Assembly (NCBI GenBank): GCA_014529385.2
Contig: CM043953.1
Coordinates: 114,201,049-114,265,048 of the forward strand
DNA: 64,000 nt
Direction: 5' to 3'
From: Adiantum capillus-veneris
Taxonomy: Eukaryota; Streptophyta; Polypodiopsida; Polypodiales; Pteridaceae
This document shows, piece by piece, positions 55,171-64,000 of this stretch. Positions within the stretch are counted from its first letter, which is position 1; every line of letters starts with the position of its first letter. A model generated the notes under the pieces. The model saw only the letters and a program-made list of their open reading frames with translations, was not told where the DNA came from and ran no database searches. The translations under genes were made by a program, and so were the position numbers.

Positions 55171-56623
55171 CACATCGTGAATTGTTCACCTCTCTCGAGT
55201 CTGTCCCTCATGGGAATTCAGTCACTTGTGCCAACAATGCCTCTTATGTAGTTCAGGGAGTTGGAAAGATTGTGCTTACTGCTGCTAATGGCAGTTCTTT
55301 CACACTTGTTGATGCACTTTATGTTCCTATGATCAAGAAGAATCTCTTGTCTGTATCTGCACTTGCTAGACTTGGACTAGTAGTCAAATTTGTGGATGAC
55401 AGATGTACAGTTCATGATCTCAGTTTTGGTGATAAAATTGTTGCATTTGGCCTTTTGTGCCGTGGGCTGTATCAGCTCACTTTGCATGACAAGTGTGGAC
55501 AAAATTTTGCAAATGCTGTTGCAGATTCAAGGGCTATTTCAGATGCAAAATTTTGGCATCCACGTTTTGGTCATCTGAATTTTGCCAGTTTGCTGCGTTT
55601 GCAAAAATCTGATATGGTTGCTTCTTTGCCGCCTCTTGAAGCACCTGTCAAACATGTTTGTGAAGGCTGTATTTTGGGTAAGAAGCAGCGTTCTAAGTTT
55701 CCAAAGGATGGTTCAGTTCGGGCCACATGCAGGTTGCAGCTTGTGCATAGTGATGTTTGTGGGCCCATGCAAACTCCGTCCTTGGGAAATTACCTTTACT
55801 TCGTGACTTTCATTGATGATTACTCCAGGCATGCATGGGTATTTCCGCTTAAAGCGAAGTCCGAAGTTTTTATGTGCTTCAAACAATTTCTAGCTATAGC
55901 TGAAAATGTCTCAAAATGTACTATGGGCACCCTCCATTCCAATCGAGGGGTGGGTATCTGTCTCATGAATTTAATGCATTTCTGGATAGTTGTGGGATAA
56001 AACACCAATGTATAGTGCCTTATACACCTCACCAAAATGGTGTTGCTGAGAGGAAAAATAGGTCACTTACGAAAATGGCACGATGTATGGTCTAAAGTCA
56101 AGCTTTGTCGCATTATTTTTGGCTTGAGGCCATCATGTGTGCCACTTATGTACTTAGCAGGTGTCCTACGAAAGCTTTGCAGTCTATTACTCCATATGAA
56201 GCATGGCATGATAGAAAGCCTTCTATTGAGCACAAGCGTGTTTTTGGCTGTTTGGCATATGCTCTTGTGCCACAAGTGCAGCGCAGAAAATTGGATGATA
56301 AGGCTATCAAATGTATTTTTGTTGGTTATAGTGCTGAAAGCAAAGGTTACAGGTTGTATCATCCGCAAACAAATAGTATTCAGGTTTCTCCGGATGTAGT
56401 GTTTGTGGCAGATTCTGTTCAGCCCTTGCTGTCATGTACTAGAGACAGTAATGTAAGCTCACAGGACATTTATGACACTTTGTTGCCTCTTTTCAGTGGT
56501 GGAAATACGAATGTAAGTTCCAATGAGGCAAATGTACAGCCTATGGGGGTTTCTGAAGATGTTCTAGATCAGCCTATTACTGATACAGATGTACATGATG
56601 TACTTGATGAGGAAAGGGCTTAA
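55171..56623 (+). pseudogene. copia integrase region
   Basis: It begins with the pre-integrase segment (YVVQGVGKIVLTAANGSSF; KNLLSVSALARLGL), then the zinc finger (FWHPRFGHLN ... CEGCILGKK) and the core with the first Asp (LVHSDVCGPM). At the second catalytic position the sequence reads HSNRG where SDNGG is usual. A frameshift near 55945 follows, then YTPHQNGVAERKNR with the catalytic Glu. A TAA near 56093 and another at 56621-56623 interrupt the frame. Integration activity is lost. Confidence 0.85.
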
Positions 56624-56641
56624 AATGAGCAGGCTAGAGGT

Positions 56642-58321
56642 ATGCCAAAATGGATGGTGCACACTTTGCGTGACAGTAAATTGGATGCACCTTTGTCTAC
56701 TCGTACTCGTTCAGGCTCTCGCCATGCATCTTATCCATCAGATTTTTATGCTTTGGCTGTGTCTAGTTTACATGATGTTGAGGAGCCTCTGTCTTTTGAT
56801 GAAGCACATAATTCAGAAAATTGGATGGCTGCCATGCAATCAAAATATGATGCACTCATAAAAAATGACACATGGACTTTATTTGATTTGCCTCCTGGCA
56901 AAAAGGCCATTGGTACAAAGTGGGTTTACAAGTTGAAATGCAAGCCGGATGGTGAGATTGATCGCCATAAGGCTCGACTTGTCGCAAAGGGTTATGCACA
57001 ACAAAAAGGCATAGACTATGAAGAGACTTTTGCTCCCACTTGTCGTATGACTACTGTGCGTTTTCTATGTGCATTGGCAGCTCATTTTGGTTGGGATGTA
57101 CATCAATCAGACATTGTTATTGCTTTCTTGAATGGTGACGTATTTGAGGAAGTTTATGTAACGCAGCCTCGCGGTTTTGTCATAAAAGGACAAGAGGACA
57201 AAGTGTGCAAATGTAAGAAGGCTTTGTATGGGTTAAAGCAATCTCCTCCTCCTTGGTATGAGAAAGCTAACACTCATTTGGTTAAACGAGGATTTCGTAA
57301 CAGACCAACAGAAAGCACATTGTATGTAAAGCATGAGGGTGATGTACTTCTCATTGTGGTTCTTTATGTTGATGATTTGCTGATCACTGGACCAAATGAG
57401 AGACATATTGCTGAATTTAAGGCTAATTTGAATGCTACTTTCAAGATGAAAGATTCGGGGCTGTTGCATCATTACTTGGGTATACACTTTAAGCAGTGTG
57501 ATGGTGGTATTGCCTTGTGTCAGAAAAGTTACATAGAGACATTGCTATGTAAGTTTGGACTTGAGGATTGCAAACCTATTGCCACTCCCATGGAAACAGA
57601 TTTGAAGTTGAGTCTACATGATGCTGGCGATCCTGCTGATGTCACTCTTTACCAAACTGCTGTTGGCTGCCTCATTTATGTATGCAACACGAGGCTAGAT
57701 ATTCAGTTTGCAGTCTCACAGGTCAAGAGATTCATGCATAGCCCAGGGTCTAAGCATTGGCAGGCTGTCAAGAGGATTTTCCGCTACCTTAGGGGCACTT
57801 TACACCTTGGCTTGTTTTATCCCAAGGGGGGATCATTGCCGCCAGACTTAGATGCTTTTTCGGACTCAAATTGGGCTGGTTGTTTTGACACGCGAGTGTC
57901 CACAGGTGGTTTTTGTTTCATGCTTGGCATTTCATGTATATCATGGTTGAGCAAGAAGCAACCTACTCTGGCCACTTCGAGTTGTGAGGCTGAGTACAGG
58001 GCAGTCTTCACAGCTACGGTTGAGTGTGTATGGCTCAGACACCTTATGGCTGATTTGGGTATTGGACAGGACACTGCCAACACTATCTACACTGACAGTC
58101 AGAGCGCATTGGCAGTTGCGAGGAACCCACTTTTTGATTCTCGCACAAAGCACATTGAGGTGCATTACCACTATGTCAGGGAGAGGCTCTCAGCAGGAGA
58201 GATCGGCTTGGCTTATGTGCCAACACATGACAACCTTGCAGATCTTTTCACAAAGGCATTGTCTCGTGAGAAGCTTGAAGCTTTCCGCAAAGCTTTGGGC
58301 TTACTCCCCTTTGTGGACTGA
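56642..58321 (+). CDS. copia reverse transcriptase-RNase H, open ORF
   Basis: 559 residues without a stop. RT copies element RNA into DNA; RNase H removes the RNA strand. The RT core starts at residue about 57 (ENWMAAMQSKYDALIKND), with KWVYKLKCKPDG, RLVAKGYAQ and the YVDD active site at residue about 242. RNase H follows: DAFSDSNWAGC near 405, EAEYRA near 450, YTDSQSA near 484, and the KHIEVHYHYVRE segment near 503. All expected catalytic acidic residues are visible. The ORF is really the end of pol: an in-frame TAA lies 18 bases before 56642. Confidence 0.9.
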   Translation: MPKWMVHTLRDSKLDAPLSTRTRSGSRHASYPSDFYALAVSSLHDVEEPLSFDEAHNSENWMAAMQSKYDALIKNDTWTLFDLPPGKKAIGTKWVYKLKCKPDGEIDRHKARLVAKGYAQQKGIDYEETFAPTCRMTTVRFLCALAAHFGWDVHQSDIVIAFLNGDVFEEVYVTQPRGFVIKGQEDKVCKCKKALYGLKQSPPPWYEKANTHLVKRGFRNRPTESTLYVKHEGDVLLIVVLYVDDLLITGPNERHIAEFKANLNATFKMKDSGLLHHYLGIHFKQCDGGIALCQKSYIETLLCKFGLEDCKPIATPMETDLKLSLHDAGDPADVTLYQTAVGCLIYVCNTRLDIQFAVSQVKRFMHSPGSKHWQAVKRIFRYLRGTLHLGLFYPKGGSLPPDLDAFSDSNWAGCFDTRVSTGGFCFMLGISCISWLSKKQPTLATSSCEAEYRAVFTATVECVWLRHLMADLGIGQDTANTIYTDSQSALAVARNPLFDSRTKHIEVHYHYVRERLSAGEIGLAYVPTHDNLADLFTKALSREKLEAFRKALGLLPFVD

Positions 58322-58396
58322 TCATGTCCTCAGGGCATGGCACTTCCCTTTACTCATGTGCCAGCTCTCGTTCACTGCATCACTCCAGGGGGGATT

Positions 58397-58623
58397 TGTT
58401 ACCATATACATGTGGTAGTGATGTGTGTGAACAAACTAGGACCGTCGGGGCATTTTTTACCTCTTTAGGAGGTTTTTTCCCCCGAGCATTGTATATACGC
58501 CCATCACTCTAGGGCTATCTATCTTTCCATTGCACACTAAGTAACACACTCTCTATTGTGTGCCTTGAGCTTCGTTCGTCTTCTCCAAGCTGTGTGTGTC
58601 TCTCTGCAACCCTAATTCCAACA
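58397..58623 (+). repeat. 3' LTR of copia element
   Basis: Same length as the 5' LTR; preceded by the purine run CCAGGGGGGATT (polypurine tract, about 58385-58396). Confidence 0.95.
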
Positions 58624-58628
58624 GACAT

Positions 58629-58779
58629 TGGAAAGATGGGGTCTCCATTTCTTCGATAGGGTCAGGTAATCCCTCTGTAAATATTCTCTCCAACAAGAAG
58701 GGAGTACGTCCACTTTCCAATGACTTAAAGTCACTTTATTCTTGGATGACACTAGGTATGGCTAGGGATTTCGCGTAGG
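58629..58779 (+). pseudogene. Relic ORF interrupted by the copia element, right part
   Basis: WKDGVSISSIGSGNPSVN continues the frame at 53619-53702 and ends with TAG at 58777-58779. It is probably an older element or host fragment; I do not recognise it. Confidence 0.35.
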
Positions 58780-59089
58780 GAACACTGTGCTCTATAAGGT
58801 TTGGGTAAGTTCCTATCTTCTTGTTGGGTTCCTTGGGTCTTGGTTATTGTGGATAAATGATGATCTTCCTTGGTTGTTTCTTTCCTAGTGACCATTTAAG
58901 TCTCCATGGTCTCATTCGAATCAGAATCCTCTTTAGCGTCGTTCATATACATGGGGTTGTCACCAGTCCCTATGTTGGTCTTTGAACTGGGGTTTGACTT
59001 CTATGCTTTTTGCAATCTCTTCCTTCGTGTTTTTTTCTTCTTCTGAGATTGGGCAATAATGTTGTGTCTCTTTCTTCAAGAATATAATT
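58780..59089. other. Region between the relic ORF and the zinc-knuckle gag
   Basis: Probably the decayed 3' part of the minus-strand gag that follows; no domain is recognisable. A GTAAGT donor-like word lies at about 58806. Confidence 0.35.
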
Positions 59090-62079
59090 TTAGTTTTGGT
59101 GCATCGATCGTGTGAGTATATTTACTGGCACCATAGGTGTACTTTGTGATGGCTCCTTGGTAACCTCAATTAAGTTCAATGGTGTGATCCTTGGAACATT
59201 TGGATTATTAGGACATTGGGCAATCAAATGATCTATGCTACATCGATTACACATGAGTATCGGCATTGTAGTTGTACTCGCTTGATTGGTTTGCATTAAT
59301 GTGGCATTCTTTGTAGTCTATTAGGACACTTTACTACATGATGTGGACCCCCACACTTGTAGCATTGTAAAGGTGGTCTCTTGGCAGTGAAATTGATATT
59401 TTGGCCTCTTGCCACAAGAGCAGCTACTTGATAGACATGTTTGACTTGTCCCAAATAGTCCTCCATGTAGTATTGGGGACTTTCTTCAAGTGCATCGATC
59501 CCATAGGAAATATTAGGGTCTAACACATCCTTGCAATCCACACAAGCAATAGATGACTCACAACCCACTTGATTCACAGAAGTGATTCTCGGATGTCGGG
59601 GTTGCGGTCCTAGCACTGGATGTGGTAATGGTGTTGTTTGAACAACATTTTGGTCCCTAGGGACCATGTGTTGTGATGGTTGTTCAAGAGGTGGAGCCGG
59701 CATCAATGCACGCACTCGAATGTGTCCGTCCATGATACAATTGGTCGATTAGCTATCGTGCGTTTAAATATTATATAATTCTTGGCTTGACGACCATACC
59801 TCCCACATGCATTGCAATTCCCATTAAATTTTACTCTAAACGTAGGGCATTCATTGGTACTATGTGGACCAAAGCAAACTGAGCACCAATGTTGCTCCCT
59901 TTTGGGATACATATGATTGTTTTGTGGAGGACGATTGTCTCTAAGACTTTCTTGAATGGCCTTGGTGAGATAAACTAAAGTTATCTCAGATATCTTTGGC
60001 TCTTTAACAATAGGCTTTATGGTCATTGGCTCATACCCCGATGCTTGCGAGCTAGTAGATTTAGGCTCAGTAGACACTCTTTCTCCTTGAATCATTAATT
60101 TGTCCTCCAATTGGATCGCATTGGTTGTGACTGCTTCCCAAGTGGTGATACCTCTAATGACTAGGCCATTGTAGATATCCTCATGTCGTAGTCCTCATGT
60201 CGTAGTCCTCTAATGAATCTTTTGAGCAATTGTTTATTATTAAAGCGCTCATTTGGATTACAACCATAATCAAATGCTTCAAGTGACTAATAAAGTCTCT
60301 CATAGACTCCCCTTCCTCTCGTTGGGATTTTTGGAGCTAAGAGGCTACACACCAAAGCACTCCCTCTCGTATGTACTCTTTCAAGAACAATCTCCTAAGA
60401 GTAGGGTAAATCATTTTCTCTTCCACCCTTAGGATCCTATACCATTTTCCAACCTTTCCACTTAAGGTCAGGCTTAAAGCATTACTCTTATGTAGCTCAT
60501 TGTGTTCTCCTAGGGAATCGCATATTTGTTCAAATACTTCGGTATGCTTTCTCACATCCCCGTCTCCATAATTTTTGTGTGAGCTTGGCTATTTGTATTG
60601 CCTTACTTCTAGACTCTTTGTCAGGCGTGTTACACATATTTTCAGCAATAGATCAACTAATAGCTTGAGCAAATGTCGCCAAGTCACCCAAGTGAGCAGG
60701 TATAGTGGGGACATGTGCTCTTTGGACTACATGTGGAATGGGGGTTGGCATTGGGTTAGGCATACGGGTGATACTTGGGTCTCAAGCTGGGTACGATGTT
60801 GTGGCATGTGGTGGCCCAAAGTTCATATGTGTGGCCCTGGGAATAGCAGACGTGGGATGTGACATGCTAATGCTAGCTGGTATGGTCTCATTGAAATAAG
60901 GGCTTGGATGTTGTTGCCATGGAGCATAAGTTGTTGAAACAAAGAGAGAGGTAGGAGCTACATGAGCACGAGGGCCCACAAGTTCATATGATTGATACAC
61001 ACTTGTAGATACTGTTGTAGGCATTGGGCCACCATGTAGTGGTGCTTTACCAATATATGAGGTCCATGGCGTGTTTTTCGTCATGCCCATCAGTCGCATA
61101 GGCATGGTAGCCATGGTGTCATCAAGAGAAAGATGAGCTAAACTTGGAAAGGTAAAGCTATAGTTTGCGGGCTCAGATTGTACTAAGACCCCTGGCGAAA
61201 CAACATATGGAGGATCCATCAGGCTTACCGAGGGAGTCTCCATTTGTGATAAAGTTGGTTGCTTAGCCTTCCTTGTATCCAAGAATCTCATGAGAACCGT
61301 TGAAGTCATGTAGATCCCTCTGTTCTTCCTCTCCAACTCAATAACCCTATGGATGACATCACAAACTCTTTGTTGTTGCTCCTCTACGCTAGTAGCACCT
61401 GATGTGGATTGTAGGACATCTAACCAACCTATGTGATAGGTGTGACCTGTGTATAGGTCGCTTAAAGTCTCCGTTTGTAGTTCATAATTCTAATTTTCAT
61501 GTAGAAACGCTCCATCTAGGATTGAGGTGCTAGGGGTGTCTATTGAACTAGATGCAATGTGGCTCTCTATGGTTTGACCCTTAGTAGTTGCTTATTCGGG
61601 AGCATTCGATTGCTCGACTAGCATGGATGTTGACATATGGGCCTTCGCCTTTAGCTCTCTCTGTTGCTCTGCCTTGCATAGGCTTTCGATTTCTTTTTCC
61701 CTAGATGCAAGGATATATCGCTCAACCTCTTGCACTTTTGCAAGGCTTCTACCATTAGGTAGTATAACCTCGGAGGGGAATAGCTCTGAAGAGTCAGTGA
61801 GTGCAGTGAATGGAGTATTCACATGCACACTCTCTAGGAGCATGGGGTCTACATTGGTTATGCATGGTGAATTTCCTTCCCCACCCCCTTCATTTACATC
61901 GGTAGCTCCATGTTCAGAGCGAGTGGCGCTCTCGGCTCGGACCGTGGGCCCATGGCATGCATGTCTTGGCTTAAACAATCGAGATTGGGCATTGGGTAAT
62001 CTTCCATGATGTCATAGTCAGAGGAAGAGTCACTAGATGCAATATGTGGGTCCTGAGTGGTACTACCTTGGGTTCCCAA
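59090..62079 (-). pseudogene. Retrotransposon gag with three CX2CX3HX4C zinc knuckles
   Basis: The minus strand can be followed from MGTQGSTTQDPHIASSDSS (62079) through a coiled-coil-like block (61750-61600), a Pro/Met/Ser/Thr-rich region (61336-60782) and a gag core (60555-60300: KVGKWYRILRVEEKMIYPTL, LFLKEYIREG). It ends in knuckles CSVCFGPHSTNEC (about 59870), CYKCGGPHHVVKC (about 59350) and CNRCSIDHLIAQC (about 59250), with a partial fourth (CNACGRYG). All three complete motifs have three residues between Cys2 and His. Several stops and frame changes break the frame. No protease or RT follows on this side, so it is a gag-only remnant of a gypsy-like element. Confidence 0.7.
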
Positions 62080-62148
62080 ACCACCACAAGTGAGTATTCT
62101 ACCTCTACATAGGACTGCTCACCTGCATCATGTATAAGAAGGAAGAAA

Positions 62149-62547
62149 ATGTCTGAACAGATGAAAGACACCATGCACACCATGTTTGCACAAAACGAGA
62201 CATTGATAGCTTCATTAGATGAAGTAGTAGGCATTGTTGCACATAGCAAGATTGGTAAATATGTGTTTCAAGGGCATGAGTAGGCCCTCATTAAGCTATG
62301 GCATTAAGAAGTGGTAGTGGAGGCTACCAAGCTACCCCAATAGGTGTTGAACACCTTTCAGGCAAATACGGGAACACCACTAGTCAACGGGGTATCTCTG
62401 GAGTTGACAGCAGGAGAGCCCCATGTTCTCAAAATCCCAGATGCAACCAAACGTGCACCAACCACTGTTGATGCAGTCATCAAATTTTTGAAAGAGAATG
62501 AATAGGCAAAGAAGAAAAAGAAAGATGGTGCACAAATTCATTGTTGA
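62149..62547 (+). pseudogene. Plus-strand relic ORF with four stops at likely Gln codons
   Basis: From ATG 62149 one frame reads MSEQMKDTMHTMFAQNETLI and then remains protein-like (LIASLDEVVGIVAHSKIGKY; PLVNGVSLELTAGEPHVLKI; TTVDAVIKFLKENE) to a TGA at 62545-62547. It is interrupted only by TAG, TAA, TAG and TAG. Each stop is one C-to-T change from CAG or CAA. It resembles a coiled-coil gag-like head, but no diagnostic domain is seen. Confidence 0.5.
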
Positions 62548-63139
62548 AACAATCAACTTGAACAATAACCCAATGTACCTTCTAAAAAGTTATTTGCCAT
62601 GCTACTGGTCAGAATCTAGGACCTAGAGGCCATTATCAATATCAGTCATTTTCTGTGTACTTATGCTGTGCAGAATACTACCAAGGCCAAGTCTCAAAAC
62701 CTATTCAAGGTTTGATATGTTTGGCAGTTCCTCTACTAGGTGAATTTGGCCCCACCCCACTCCATACTTAGGATAAGGTAACACGGGATAGAGCACCCAA
62801 GATTACTCTAACACGAGATAGGACACTTATAAAGGGAAGGGTGAAACAACAAAAGATACTATGACAAAAACCAAAGCTAAATGAAGAATATATGGTCTAC
62901 TATATATGATTCAAGCAAAAAAACAAAACTACATAGGTGTACCTCACAAAATCCACAAATCACATCAATTAAGAAAACCCAAAGTCAAAATTGGAGCCAA
63001 TGTCCAAAAATATAGTTTGCTGGACAACTTTGTCGTAGCCACTTTAACCATTTGTAAAACCTGCTAGAAACACATTTTGCATATTTTGCACATAGTCTAC
63101 TTATAGTCTACTTAGATTATGAGATAAAAACAAATAATA
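62548..63139. other. Spacer without recognised gene
   Basis: May include the decayed 3' part of the LINE that follows on the minus strand; no motif is visible. Confidence 0.4.
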
Positions 63140-63960
63140 AGTTTTTTAATGTCAAAATATAGGATATATTTAGAGATTGGCAAGAAGCACAATCAGCCCA
63201 CTATGCAAGCAAAAGTTCTCAAGGACAACCGTAAGCTTTTGTGCATCCTCTAAAGTGTGTGATAGAAGCACTACATCTTCCAAATACAACAAAAGCATGA
63301 TTACCGCATTGCAAATAGTAACCTCTTCAATGCCATCTTGTTGTTGCATAAAGTTTACCATTTTTTTCTAATTGATCTATGCATGGACCAAAAAGATTTG
63401 GTGACAATGGGCATCCTTGTTCAACCCTAATAGTGCTTGCATTTTATTTTTTAAAGTCCTCTTCCCATGTGTAATTGACCTATCACCTTCTCTTAGATTT
63501 GAGAAGCCGCAAGTATAAACTCACTTAGCACTTGGAGTTCTTCCATTCTCCTCAAAAATTATTACATGGATTCATATCAAATGCTTTCTTGAAGTCCACA
63601 AAGCAAAAATGCCATCGCTTGCCTTTCAACTAACTTTCCTTCATGAAAACATGAAGAGTGACAAGATGGTCAATGGTGTCATGATGTTGACTCCTTGTCC
63701 TTTTTCATGCTTACCTTTTGTTTTGGTCCAATTACTCAATTTTATCTCCATTATGTACCCAAATAACTTTTCCATAAGAGACCCAATCCTTTTAGTTCGG
63801 TAGTTAATAACATTCTTTACATCCCCCCTTTATGCAAAATCTTGACTCAATTAGTGATCTAATCACAAGGCATACAATGTTGAAGTGCAAGGTCAAACAT
63901 ATCACACATCCAATCATATGTCAAATCTCTCGTTTTGTCTTGATACCTCGATGCTTTGCA
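63140..63960 (-). pseudogene. LINE (non-LTR) reverse transcriptase relic
   Basis: On the minus strand, broken frames show the RT order: a decayed upstream part with LHEGKLVERQ-like and VDF/L-Q-like remnants (about 63660-63590), RMEELQVLSEFIL (about 63550), KVIGQLHMGRG (about 63480), then QDGIEEVTICNAVIMLLLY followed by LEDVVLLS (63340-63270). The catalytic YADD reads YLED here. Many stops and frame changes show an old, inactive copy. The left end is not defined and the right end may pass the window. Confidence 0.7.
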
Positions 63961-64000
63961 AGTGGCCAACTTTTCAAGCCCGCTGCACACATTCTCAATA
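63961..64000. other. Window edge, probably LINE relic
   Basis: Too short to assign; likely more of the upstream part of the LINE. Confidence 0.3.

Larger units (their letters stand above)
53701..58628 (+). mobile_element. Ty1/copia element with GACAT target duplication
   Basis: The element proper is 53706-58623. GACAT flanks both ends. LTRs of 227 bp, primer site, gag, integrase, RT and RNase H in copia order. I count about 11 differences between the two LTRs (near 5 percent), so insertion is not recent. Stops in gag and pol, a frameshift and a deletion over protease make it non-autonomous, but its RT-RNase H ORF is open. Confidence 0.95.

Overview
The window looks like nuclear DNA of a land plant, dominated by transposable elements. 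Supporting signs are plant-type Ty3/gypsy chromoviruses and Ty1/copia elements primed by initiator tRNA-Met, an En/Spm (CACTA) transposon with plant-specific domains, a PIF/Harbinger remnant, a P-class PPR gene, AAACCCTAA (plant telomere-like) words and very long CT/GA microsatellites. A fern or other non-seed plant is my best guess from the style of the repeats, but the sequence alone does not prove it. No rRNA, tRNA or CRISPR was seen.

Layout, left half. A partial unknown ORF runs off the left edge (1-592, minus). A truncated minus-strand gypsy element (element 1) lies at about 1668-5822. A nested stack follows at 7071-24788. Gypsy element C (plus) keeps only its integrase/chromodomain end and part of its 3' LTR. 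A minus-strand element without recognisable pol (element B, 7071-17491) lies against C. An intact-ended gypsy (element 2, 7729-15202, TSD CATCC) is inserted exactly at the polypurine tract/LTR junction of B. A solo LTR (10564-11327) is inserted in element 2. A gag-protease element with an unfamiliar terminal ORF (element D, 18465-24782, TSD CTAAGG) is inserted in the LTR of C. After a 543-bp tandem repeat comes the only likely host gene, the 3' part of a PPR gene (26919-28700) with one clear intron.

Layout, right half. Retroelement fragments (30417-31081) and minisatellites lead to a complete-ended CACTA transposon (32302-39889, TSD TAC). It sits inside a satellite of about 70 bp and carries TNPD-like and TNPA-like genes plus a fragment of a heavy-metal-associated (HMA) domain gene. 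Then come a gag relic (40704), a PIF/Harbinger remnant (43324-44654), duplicated low-copy repeats, a protein-kinase pseudogene (48232-49541), a Ty1/copia element with perfect GACAT target duplication (53706-58623), a minus-strand gag with repeated zinc knuckles (59090-62079), a plus-strand relic ORF (62149-62547) and a decayed LINE reverse transcriptase (63140-63960).

Most coding regions here are decayed. Many stops fall where a related copy or the local context suggests Gln, Trp or Arg. This fits C-to-T change at methylated cytosines in silenced repeats. Few genes act together: autonomous element 2 shares LTR sequence and primer site with element B, so it or a relative may have mobilised B. 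The CACTA genes form one transposition unit. The PPR gene stands alone.
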